Origin: UBA1952 sp965246905
GTDB lineage: Bacteria; Bacteroidota; Bacteroidia; Chitinophagales; Chitinophagaceae
Assembly: GCA_965246905.1 (NCBI GenBank)
Contig: CBDFFZ010000014.1
Span: forward strand, 248,001 to 312,000
Direction of reading: 5' to 3'
DNA length: 64,000 nucleotides
Position 1 is the stretch's first letter. Each line of letters begins with the position of its first letter. Shown piece by piece: positions 24,393 through 32,672 of the stretch. Under the pieces are notes generated by a model that saw only the letters and a program-made list of their open reading frames with translations, searched no databases and was not told the origin of the DNA. A program made the translations under genes and the position numbers.

Positions 24393-26858
24393 TTATCTTA
24401 TCAGCGTTACATTGCCGGTATAGTGCTCTCTATGCCCGTTTATGAAGCTTACATCAATTATATATACATAGGCACCCTGCGGCTGTGCCTTATCATTGAA
24501 AGTACCATCCCATCCGCGTCCATTAAGGCTGGTGGATTCGAATATCAGCTGACCCCAGCGGTTGTACACGCTCATCTTATAAGTAGTAGCCCCGCGGCTC
24601 AAAAGGGAGCGCGGCAGGAAGTAGTCATTGATACCATCGCCATTTGGCGTAAAGCTATTGGGGATATCTAAGTAGCAGCTCTTCAGTATGGTAATGCTGT
24701 CTGTTGCCGCGCAGCCATCTACAGTTTTTGTGGCTGAGTAGATGCCATCTACACTAACATTGATGGAAGGAGCTACAGAGCCCGTATTCCAGGCATATTG
24801 CGCGCCACCATTGGTATAAACAAGATCGCGTAGTACAATGGATTCGCTGCCGGGGCATAGCGATGTATCGGGGCCGAGGTTAACATTGGGGTAAGGATGA
24901 ACGGCTACATCTGTGGCAAAGAAAGTATCGGGGCAGAAATCGTAGTGGGTAGAAAGCTTGATGTTATAAATACCCGAGGAATCGAATGCATGGTTGATAG
25001 GGTTTTGGTTATAGATGATGGTGCCATCGCTGAAGGTCCATTCATAGCTCTTGGGCACCACCCCTGCAAAGTTGCCGGTAAATACACTACCCTGACCTTC
25101 GCAAAGGCTGGATGGATTGGTGGTAAAGGTAGTAACGGGGGTTACATTTACATATATATCTTTACGGGCAGTATCCGTGCAGGGTACAAAATCGGTAATT
25201 ACCATGCGCACATGGTACAGTCCGGAGGCCGTATAAGAATGGATAGGCGCATTGCCGGTGCCGGTAGTGCCATCTCCAAAATCCCAGAAATAAGTAGGTG
25301 CGGCAGTGCCGGTAACGAAGGTCGAGGTATCGTGGAAGTTGAGCACCTGCCCGATGCAGGCCGTATCATAATCCACATAAAAATTTGCGTGGAGCGGGTG
25401 GCGGGTATCAATATTTTTCCGGATTGAATCCTGGCAGAAACCGTTATCTGCCGTAAGGCTTACGCTGTAAACATTTTGGGCAGCATATACATGGCTTGGA
25501 TTTTTCAGGTTGGATGTGCCGCCATCGCCAAATGTCCAGGAATAATTGATAGTACCCGGAGTTGGGGTTATATTGGTAAATATTACAGTATCTATACCGC
25601 CGCAGCTTGGCTTAAGCACCGATGTAAAATCCACGGGGATGGGCGGATTACTAAGGGTATATGGCCCAACAACATTGCCAGGCGCGCACACGCCTATACT
25701 GACCGATATAAAATTATAATTGCCACTGGTAAGGTTGGGGATCGTAACATCGCCTGCAACCGATGAGTTGGCTGCAAAGCCGGGCTGCGAAACCCCGTTC
25801 CTGCTATAATGCACATCATAGCTCACGAGGGGGTCGAGGCCGTGCAGTACAAGGTTGCCATCGGAGGCATTGCAATAACTTGGGTTGGTGGGGGTAACGC
25901 TACCGATCTGTGGATTTCCACCAACTATAACCCTTACAGAATCAAAAGTAGTATCGGAAAAAGCAACTTGGCGTACGTAATAAGTAGTAGTACGGGTTGG
26001 GGTAACTGTTAATGTGTTAGTAGTCCCAAGAATTGTATTCGGCAAAGTGTACCAAGTAAATCCGGTGTTGCCGGCTAAAGGAATCGCACCATAAGGAATT
26101 GAATCAATTGTATAATTATTAATCCCTGAAGGAGTAAAGCGGCGGCTATCACGACTTACCGTCCACACAGATGGATAATTACGTCCTGCAACTACAGCTG
26201 CTGATGATCCTAAATCGTTTTGTAAACCTTCAATAGCTACTCCTGGTGGTGTTGGCCAAGTTGTACAAATTGGCTTTGTCCTTGTATGGATTTCAATAAT
26301 GTTTGACCCTTCAAATAGAACCATCTGGAAAGAGGTAGTAAGACTTGTACAAGCAAACATAGGCACATCCGAAAATGTAACAATAAATTTCCTGTTAGGA
26401 AAAATGCCTGCATACGTATAAGAGATTAAACCTGCCGTAGGCGAAGGCAGAATATCAGAAAACTGACCACAAATAGAATTTACAACATCATAGTTACCGG
26501 GTATTGGCCCACCAACACCACCACCGGCAGGCGCTACGAGCCAATTTGAGAACTGGTTTGCTCTACCTAAATTAAAGGAGATAAACCCGTTAGTAGATAC
26601 AACACATTGTGTATAAGCATTTCCATAGAAAGTAAAAGGAAAACTTAAACTAATGATATTTGAATGAATATCATCAACAGTTAAAGCAGTACCAACCGGA
26701 AGCCCGGTTGTATTGAGTGCATGTAGCGTTCTGGAAGCGCCAAGACATATAGTCGTATCATTCTCTATGATGTTTACCTGGGCAGTACTTTTGTTGAAAG
26801 CTCCGGCAATTATAAGAAAAGTAAAGCCGGTAAGAAATTTGTATAAGGAATAGCGCAT
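24393..26858 (-). CDS. secreted PKD-repeat protein with T9SS type B sorting domain (paralogue 1)
   Basis: The 821-residue protein has a Sec signal (FLIIAGAFNKSTAQ) and an N-terminal Ig/adhesin-like region. At least three PKD domains follow, with the hallmark WTFGDGGTSNLKNPSHVY, FWDFGDGTTGTGNAPIHSY and WTFSDGTIIYNQNPINH. A C-terminal type B (CHU_C) domain starts at IPNSFTPNGDGINDYFLP and contains YNRWGQLIFES and QPQGAYVYIIDV. Such proteins are large surface adhesins or enzyme scaffolds. ATG 26858 (MRYSLYKFLTGF) gives the proper signal. The 5' half is richer in A+T than the 3' half. It is a tandem paralogue of the next gene. Confidence 0.9.
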   Translation of the reverse strand: MRYSLYKFLTGFTFLIIAGAFNKSTAQVNIIENDTTICLGASRTLHALNTTGLPVGTALTVDDIHSNIISLSFPFTFYGNAYTQCVVSTNGFISFNLGRANQFSNWLVAPAGGGVGGPIPGNYDVVNSICGQFSDILPSPTAGLISYTYAGIFPNRKFIVTFSDVPMFACTSLTTSFQMVLFEGSNIIEIHTRTKPICTTWPTPPGVAIEGLQNDLGSSAAVVAGRNYPSVWTVSRDSRRFTPSGINNYTIDSIPYGAIPLAGNTGFTWYTLPNTILGTTNTLTVTPTRTTTYYVRQVAFSDTTFDSVRVIVGGNPQIGSVTPTNPSYCNASDGNLVLHGLDPLVSYDVHYSRNGVSQPGFAANSSVAGDVTIPNLTSGNYNFISVSIGVCAPGNVVGPYTLSNPPIPVDFTSVLKPSCGGIDTVIFTNITPTPGTINYSWTFGDGGTSNLKNPSHVYAAQNVYSVSLTADNGFCQDSIRKNIDTRHPLHANFYVDYDTACIGQVLNFHDTSTFVTGTAAPTYFWDFGDGTTGTGNAPIHSYTASGLYHVRMVITDFVPCTDTARKDIYVNVTPVTTFTTNPSSLCEGQGSVFTGNFAGVVPKSYEWTFSDGTIIYNQNPINHAFDSSGIYNIKLSTHYDFCPDTFFATDVAVHPYPNVNLGPDTSLCPGSESIVLRDLVYTNGGAQYAWNTGSVAPSINVSVDGIYSATKTVDGCAATDSITILKSCYLDIPNSFTPNGDGINDYFLPRSLLSRGATTYKMSVYNRWGQLIFESTSLNGRGWDGTFNDKAQPQGAYVYIIDVSFINGHREHYTGNVTLIR

Positions 26859-27071
26859 TGTACAAAAATTGGTATGAATTATATAAAGACACCCCGAAAG
26901 CCGGGTATGGTTGGCTGAGAGGGCTACTAAATTAAGCATTTTCTATAAATATCAACTTTTGGCTGCTTATTGATATGTCTGCCAGGTGTAAAAAGGCAGG
27001 CTTAATTTTTCTATCTTCTTGTATTGCAGGGAAACAATTTCCACAGCCGTTTCAGGCATCTCATGCTAAAA

Positions 27072-27105
27072 AATAAGGCCACTCATTTCAAAGAGTAGCC
27101 TTATT
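27072..27105 (-). terminator. intrinsic terminator between the two PKD genes
   Basis: On the minus strand AATAAGGCTACTC pairs with GAGTGGCCTTATT (one mismatch) and is followed by TTTTTAG. Confidence 0.8.
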
Positions 27106-27127
27106 CATTATTAAATTAAATTGTGCT

Positions 27128-29578
27128 TTACCTGATAAGCGTTACACTACCCTTGTATTTTTCTGTACGCTTGTCTATAAACGTTGCCGTGATCATATAT
27201 ACATAGGCACCCTGTGGTTGCGGTTTATCGTTAAAGGTACCATCCCAGCCCTGGCCTTCATTGCTTAAGGATTCAAATACCATTTGGCCCCAACGGTTGT
27301 AGATGCTCATCTTATAAGCTGCAAGCCCTTTACTGAGCACCTGGCGTGGCAGGAAACGATCATTGATCCCATCGCCATTTGGCGAAAATACATTAGGTAT
27401 ATCTATGTAGCAATTTTTAGTGATAGTAATACTGTCGGATACCGAGCAGCCATCAACGGTTTTGGTTACGGAATAAGTACCATCTTTATTGATCTGGAGC
27501 GTTGGTGTTTTAATACCGGTATTCCATATATACTGCGCTATCCCGTTAGTAGGTGCGCGATCTGCAAGTACGAATATCTGACTACCAGGACAAAGCGATG
27601 TATCAGGGCCAATGTTTACCATTGGATAAGGGTGTACGGGCACATCGACCATATAGAAAGTATCCGGGCAGAAAGTATAATCAGCAGCAATTTTTATGGT
27701 ATAGATACCTGCAGAATCGAACGAGTGAATGATGGGATTCTGATCTGTAAAGGTCGTTCCATCGCTAATGGTCCAAACATAAGTGGCAGGCCTAACGCCG
27801 GTAAAGGTGGCAACAAATGTGGTACTCTGCCCTTCACAAAGATTAGAATCTACAGAAGCAAATGTTACAGAAGAAGTATTGCTTATAAAAATATCCTTAT
27901 AAAAAGTATCCTTACAAGGCACAAAATCGGTAATTACAAGGCGTACATGGTAAACCCCGGGATTTGAATAGCTGTGGATTGGCGCATTGCCGGTACCGGT
28001 GGTAGTATCGCCAAAATCCCAACTGTAGGTAGGCGAAGCGGTACCAACAGAGAAGGTAGAGGCATCAGTAAAGTTGAGTACCTGCCCGATACAAGCGGAA
28101 TCAAAATCTACTGTAAACAAAGCATCGAGCGGGTGGCGGGTATCTACCGTTTTGCGAAGCGAGTCTTTGCAAAAGCCATTATTGGCAGTGAGCAATACAC
28201 TATACTGGTTTTGCGCAGTATAGACATGGGTTGGGTTGCGGAGGGTAGAAGTGCCACCATCGCCAAAATCCCAGGTAAACGTCACATTGCCGGCAGGAGG
28301 CGTAATATTAGTAAAGAAGATAGTATCAATACCACCACAGCTTGGCCCAAGCGAAGTAGTAAAATCTACAGGTATCGGGAGGTTGGCAAGAACATAGGGC
28401 CCCGCACTGGCGCTTGGCGGGCAATTACCAACTACAACGGCAACATCCGTATAGGTACCGGCGGTTAGGTTTGGAATAGTAACCACCCCGGCATTGTTGG
28501 CCTGTAAAATAATAGCTGGCTGCGCTATCCCGTTGCGTTTGTACACCACGCTGTAATTCACATTGGGGGTAAGCCCTTGTAATGCCAGTGTGCCATTTGC
28601 ACCACCACAGGAAATAGGATTGGTAGGGGTAATGGAGGTAATTGCTTGTCCTGTAGCTACCGTTACCCGAATAGAATCTCTCGTTGTATCGCTGCAGCCA
28701 ACCTGGCGCACATAATAAGTGGTGCTTACCATAGGGTTGACGGTAATGCTGGAGCTATTGCCAAGAATATTGTTGGGCAGGGTGTACCAGGTAAAATTTG
28801 AATTCCCTGCAATAGTTATATTGTTATATGGCACCGAAGTTATTGTATAGCTGGTTGCAGTAACAGGTGTAAAGCGGCGGGTATCGCGGCTGGCCGTCCA
28901 CGGATTGGGATAATTGCGGCCTGGTACGCCATCTGCGAAAGTTCCGGTAGCGTTTTGCACTCCCTGAATGGTAGGTACTACGGAGCTGTTAGTAGGGCAT
29001 ATGCCTTTGAAGGTGGTATTGAGTTCTATGATATTGCTGGTTTCAAACAATACCATCTGGAAAGAAGTAATGGTGGCCGGGCAATCAAAAAATGGCACGC
29101 TACAGAAGGTTACAACAAACCGGCGGTTGGGTGCGGCTCCGGTAGCACTGTAAGTAATGCCACCTCCGCCGGTTATATAATGCCCATAATTGCCCATAAC
29201 CGTATTAAGAACCGTAGGGTTGCCCGGAATAGGCACAGCTGCACCTGGAGAAGTAGTAAAGCCTACAAAAGGCGAAGCAGTATTGGCCAGCGCAGTATTA
29301 AAAGAGATAAAGCCATTGGAAGAGATCACACATTGCGTATAGGTATTACCATAAAAGGTAAACGGGAAGCCAATGTTGATAACACTTGAAAAGCTGTCCG
29401 TCCGGGCAAACGGCGTAGTAGCAATGCCGGTAGCAGGGTTGGTAGCATTGAATGTAAGGGTTACGCCACTGCACACGGCCGTATCGTTCTGGATAATATT
29501 TACCTGGGCCGTAACGGTACTGATTTTAGTTGCGGCCAGTATAGCTAAAAGGAAAAAGCTGCGTAAAATTTGATTCAT
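27128..29578 (-). CDS. secreted PKD-repeat protein with T9SS type B sorting domain (paralogue 2)
   Basis: The 816-residue protein has a Sec signal (SFFLLAILAATKISTVTAQ) and the same architecture as the downstream paralogue. PKD units read FTWDFGDGGTSTLRNPTHVY and YSWDFGDTTTGTGNAPIHSY, and the type B domain reads IPNVFSPNGDGINDRFLP, IYNRWGQMVFES, QPQGAYVYMITATF. The two genes are similar along the whole length, so they arose by tandem duplication. A terminator between them suggests separate transcription. Surface display through T9SS is expected. Confidence 0.9.
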   Translation of the reverse strand: MNQILRSFFLLAILAATKISTVTAQVNIIQNDTAVCSGVTLTFNATNPATGIATTPFARTDSFSSVINIGFPFTFYGNTYTQCVISSNGFISFNTALANTASPFVGFTTSPGAAVPIPGNPTVLNTVMGNYGHYITGGGGITYSATGAAPNRRFVVTFCSVPFFDCPATITSFQMVLFETSNIIELNTTFKGICPTNSSVVPTIQGVQNATGTFADGVPGRNYPNPWTASRDTRRFTPVTATSYTITSVPYNNITIAGNSNFTWYTLPNNILGNSSSITVNPMVSTTYYVRQVGCSDTTRDSIRVTVATGQAITSITPTNPISCGGANGTLALQGLTPNVNYSVVYKRNGIAQPAIILQANNAGVVTIPNLTAGTYTDVAVVVGNCPPSASAGPYVLANLPIPVDFTTSLGPSCGGIDTIFFTNITPPAGNVTFTWDFGDGGTSTLRNPTHVYTAQNQYSVLLTANNGFCKDSLRKTVDTRHPLDALFTVDFDSACIGQVLNFTDASTFSVGTASPTYSWDFGDTTTGTGNAPIHSYSNPGVYHVRLVITDFVPCKDTFYKDIFISNTSSVTFASVDSNLCEGQSTTFVATFTGVRPATYVWTISDGTTFTDQNPIIHSFDSAGIYTIKIAADYTFCPDTFYMVDVPVHPYPMVNIGPDTSLCPGSQIFVLADRAPTNGIAQYIWNTGIKTPTLQINKDGTYSVTKTVDGCSVSDSITITKNCYIDIPNVFSPNGDGINDRFLPRQVLSKGLAAYKMSIYNRWGQMVFESLSNEGQGWDGTFNDKPQPQGAYVYMITATFIDKRTEKYKGSVTLIR

Positions 29579-29774
29579 ACGTTGGTAAGAATAGAGAAAT
29601 CAGAGAAAATAAAAATCAGAGATGGATTGTCCCAATTAATGATGGTTGATGCATGGTTTTCACACAACTATCCCCCTTCAGCAATGGTACATCTCTGGCG
29701 TAGCACAAAATAGTAAATATCTGTAATAAAACTACCTTAAATGCCCGGAAGTCCTAAAAATTTACAATTTATGG

Positions 29775-30578
29775 CTAATCCGCCTCTACGAAGAGCCTGG
29801 AAGCCGCGGGAGTTTCCTTTAAGGAAATGGTCTGTAATTGGGGCACCTGTTTAGCAATCCTGATAATGCGCAGCTTATTTAGCAGCCTGATAACAGGATA
29901 CACAGGGTCGAGCTCATGCCATTTCACCCCAAAATTGATGGAGGATGGATGCTTGTGGTGGTTGTTATGGTAAGATTCTCCCAGCATAAGAAAATCCACA
30001 TGCAGCAAATTTTCAGATGTGTTATCCATCTTGTAATTTTCGTAGCCGTATTTGTGCGCATACCAGTTGATGATGGCACCATGCACCGGGCCGCTCGCAT
30101 AATGGAAGGGCAGCATGAGGAAAAACCAGGCAGAGGGCGCAAAGGCAATATAGAAGGCCGTATAGGCTACAGCCCATGAAAGGCGGGTAAGGCCATGACC
30201 GGCAAAACGCTCAAAGGCGTGCCAGTCGGGCACATTCTTTAAAAACTGCTTCTCTACCGGATAGGTTTTGTGGTAGATGGCTGCATAGACTTTATACGTC
30301 TTCCACATCATATCAAAAACATTTTTTGAGTAGGACGGAGAATGCGGATCTCTCTCGGTATCAGTAAATGCGTGGTGCATCCGGTGCATGACGGCATAAG
30401 AGCGCACGCTGAGGAACGATGAGCCCTGGGCAACCCATGAGCCAATGTAAAAGAAGCGCTCCCAGCCTTTCTTCATCGTAAAAGCCTGATGAGAGGCATA
30501 GCGGTGATGAAAGAAGGTCTGGAAAAAAAGCGATGCGTAATGGTGGCCAAAAAAAAGCCCGATGAATAATAAAGCCAT
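29775..30578 (-). CDS. acyl-CoA/fatty-acid desaturase
   Basis: The 267-residue integral membrane di-iron enzyme has the three histidine boxes in order: HHRYASH, HRMHHAFTD and HNNHH, with hydrophobic helices between. It introduces a cis double bond into fatty acyl chains at the inner membrane. It begins close to the first helix pair, slightly short compared with delta-9 desaturases but normal for this bacterial group. No redox partner is adjacent. Confidence 0.92.
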   Translation of the reverse strand: MALLFIGLFFGHHYASLFFQTFFHHRYASHQAFTMKKGWERFFYIGSWVAQGSSFLSVRSYAVMHRMHHAFTDTERDPHSPSYSKNVFDMMWKTYKVYAAIYHKTYPVEKQFLKNVPDWHAFERFAGHGLTRLSWAVAYTAFYIAFAPSAWFFLMLPFHYASGPVHGAIINWYAHKYGYENYKMDNTSENLLHVDFLMLGESYHNNHHKHPSSINFGVKWHELDPVYPVIRLLNKLRIIRIAKQVPQLQTISLKETPAASRLFVEAD

Positions 30579-30682
30579 GCAGTAGTAGTATTTGGTTCAA
30601 TAAATCACGTTGCAGCCACCGGCAGCAATTCCCTTCATAAGGTACACAAAAGTACGGAAGATACCTGTGATAGCATGGTTAA

Positions 30683-30781
30683 GTTAAATTCCGGATTCCG
30701 AAATTCGGATTGCGGAATTGCCCCGGTTACCAATCCCCACAATCCGGAATCCGCCTTCCGGAATCCGGAATCCGGAATAAT
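30683..30781. repeat. clustered CCGGAATCCGGAAT-type palindromic words
   Basis: The words TCCGGAATCCGGAATCCGGA, ATTCCGGATTCCGAAATTCG and neighbours alternate in both orientations and can fold into hairpins. They lie between the desaturase start and the HNH gene end. Probably a low-complexity dispersed repeat. Confidence 0.5.
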
Positions 30782-30785
30782 AAAA

Positions 30786-31076
30786 TCATCTTTTCTTTTT
30801 CACTGAGCCGTCATAGAATTCCGGCGGCTTTTTGCTTACCCATTTGATAAACTTTTCTATCTCTTCCTGCCCCTGCAGCCGTTCGATGGTGTGATAATAC
30901 GTCTTCAGCTCATTTTCTGTAAGCACAGAATGGATCTTAGTATGGCAGATCTTGTGCATTATCAGGATTTCCCCGCCTTTGCCTCCTTTGCTCAATGGCA
31001 CTAAGTGGTGCCGGTTACTTGGTTCGGCCAGTTCCCTTCCACACAATGGACATATTTCCTCTTTTGACTCACTCAT
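30786..31076 (-). CDS. small HNH endonuclease-like protein
   Basis: The 96-residue protein has the HNH signature: a CPLCGREL zinc knuckle, then RHHLVPLSKGGKGG, then HKICHTKIHSVLT. The N-terminal half thus carries the whole nuclease fold and the rest is helical. HNH proteins of this size occur in phages, restriction systems and as solitary housekeeping genes. Nothing adjacent suggests restriction. It is divergent from a base-excision-repair glycosylase gene (49-base gap), so a DNA-repair context is possible. Confidence 0.8.
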   Translation of the reverse strand: MSESKEEICPLCGRELAEPSNRHHLVPLSKGGKGGEILIMHKICHTKIHSVLTENELKTYYHTIERLQGQEEIEKFIKWVSKKPPEFYDGSVKKKR

Positions 31077-31125
31077 GGATAATGGCGTTGGTTTTGTAAG
31101 TGTTTAATTTTAAAAAGCAAGTACT

Positions 31126-31869
31126 ATGCCTGAAGGTCCCAGCCTCGTCATGTTCCGGGAAGATTTCCTGCCGTTCAAAGGTAAAAAAGTAACCGTTGCT
31201 ACCGGCAATGCCAAAGCAATAGATCAGGGACGGATGGAAGGTCGCACGCTGAAGGACATCCGCACCTTCGGCAAGCACATGCTGTTTTATTTTGGGGATG
31301 ACCTTACGCTGCGCATTCACTTCCTGATGTTTGGCACTTATCGCATCAATGAGGTGAAGGAAAACCGCAAAGAAACAGTACACCTGGAGTTTAAGGGCGG
31401 CGAAGTGATCAACCTCTATACCTGCTCGGCGCGCTATATAGAGCAGCCCTTGGATGAGGTTTATGACTGGGCGGGCGATGTGCTGAATAAGGCATGGGAT
31501 CCGAAAAAGGCCCTTAAAAAACTGAAGGCGCAACCCAAAGACACAATGGTTTGCGATGTGCTGCTGGATCAGGATATTTTCGCCGGTGTAGGTAATATCA
31601 TCAAGAATGAAGTACTTTATTTGACCCGCATTCACCCGGAAAGCGGCATCGGGCATCTACCGCTTAAAAAGATGAAAGAGCTGATTGACACTGCCGTGGA
31701 ATATACCTATGATTTCCTGAAATGGCGACGGGAAGGCACCCTGAAACGCCACTGGCAGGTACACCGGCAGAAGCTGTGCCCGGTGCATGGCACGAAGCTA
31801 TGCAAAGGGCATCTGGGTGAGAAGAAGCGTGGAAGCTTTTGGTGCGAGGAATGCCAGGAACGGTATTAG
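31126..31869 (+). CDS. formamidopyrimidine-DNA glycosylase family (Nei/endonuclease VIII-like)
   Basis: The 247-residue protein starts MPEGPS, giving the catalytic Pro and Glu after Met removal. It has the H2TH domain with VGNIIKNEVLYLTRIHPES and ends in a zinc finger (CPVHG, then SFWCEECQ). It excises oxidised bases and nicks the abasic site by beta-elimination. The middle GDDLTLRIHFLMFGTYRIN fits the Nei branch. A REP-like hairpin with a T-run directly after the stop codon probably ends transcription. Confidence 0.9.
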   Translation: MPEGPSLVMFREDFLPFKGKKVTVATGNAKAIDQGRMEGRTLKDIRTFGKHMLFYFGDDLTLRIHFLMFGTYRINEVKENRKETVHLEFKGGEVINLYTCSARYIEQPLDEVYDWAGDVLNKAWDPKKALKKLKAQPKDTMVCDVLLDQDIFAGVGNIIKNEVLYLTRIHPESGIGHLPLKKMKELIDTAVEYTYDFLKWRREGTLKRHWQVHRQKLCPVHGTKLCKGHLGEKKRGSFWCEECQERY

Positions 31870-31872
31870 GCA

Positions 31873-31902
31873 GTGTCCCACGCCTTTAAGGGCGTGGGAC
31901 AC
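31873..31902. repeat. REP-like palindrome, downstream side of RAYT
   Basis: GTGTCCCACGCC pairs perfectly with GGCGTGGGACAC around TTTAAG. A second copy with the same stem but loop CTTGGA lies at 32637-32666, so the two bracket the RAYT gene. TTTTC follows, so it may also terminate the glycosylase transcript. Confidence 0.9.
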
Positions 31903-31990
31903 TTTTCACAGCGACCAGGGAGATGGTTCCGTGGGCTTCGCATACGTAAAAAGTATCTCACGCTCTTAGAGATATGGCATGCCGGCACTG

Positions 31991-32593
31991 CTACCAAATA
32001 GACTGTAGATACTCACCTGGAATTGCGGCATAGCTTTCTGTCATAAACGTGTTCCGTTTAAGCTCGAGTATTTCTGCCGCGCGTTTTATATTGCAGAGGC
32101 CATTTTTACGCATACCGGTAAAATCAGGAAAGGAACTATAGGGCCAATGCTCCATTCGCTGCACGAGGCCTGCCCGGTAGGCATTCTGATGAATATAATG
32201 AAAACACGTCTGCGCATATTGCAAGGGCGCATTGACCGTGCCTGCACTGAATACCAGTTTTGATCTTGTTTTTTGTTGGATGAGATTGCCAGTAAGCTGC
32301 TGCTGCTTGTTTACGCCTTTTGTATAGGAGCTTAGCATTAGCCTGATGCCTTCGCTCAGCGCTGGTTTGGAGATGCCCGTATTAGGAATTATTTGCCCGG
32401 TTTTTTCATTCGCTTCGATCAGGAAATGAAAATGATTGGGCATTAACGTATAGGACAGAATATCGCAAACCGGCGTTATATAATGTTCTATTTTTCTTAG
32501 AAAATAGAAATAATTTTCTTCATTGAAGAAAATCTGTTAGCGGTTATTGCCTCTGTTATAAATATGGTACAGGTTATTTGCTTCAAATTGCAT
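31991..32593 (-). pseudogene. REP-associated tyrosine transposase (RAYT), one in-frame stop
   Basis: The full frame starts at ATG 32593 (MQFEANNLYHIYNRGNNR) and continues QIFFNEENYFYFLRKIEHYI, then SYTLMPNHFHFLIE with the HUH-type metal motif, then HYIHQNAYRAGLV with the catalytic Tyr region. Codon 19 is TAA (plus-strand TTA at 32537-32539) where family members have Gln (CAA), so a single base change stops translation. Restart at ATG 32443 would lose the N-terminal region. Intact length would be 200 residues. RAYTs are single-copy transposases that mobilise REP palindromes; the two REPs here are the expected substrates. Confidence 0.85.
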
Positions 32594-32636
32594 GTTTCCG
32601 GATTTATAGATTGGGGATACCAGACTTGGGTGAAAG

Positions 32637-32666
32637 GTGTCCCACGCCCTTGGAGGCGTGGGACAC
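32637..32666. repeat. REP-like palindrome, upstream side of RAYT
   Basis: GTGTCCCACGCC and GGCGTGGGACAC form a perfect 12-bp stem around CTTGGA. It has the same stem as 31873-31902 and lies 43 bases upstream of the RAYT start, also just after the icmF stop codon. Confidence 0.9.
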
Positions 32667-32672
32667 CGGCCC

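Noticed and set aside
29916..30179. Open frame opposite the desaturase
   Set aside because: It is a shadow of the desaturase histidine-box region, with no independent support.
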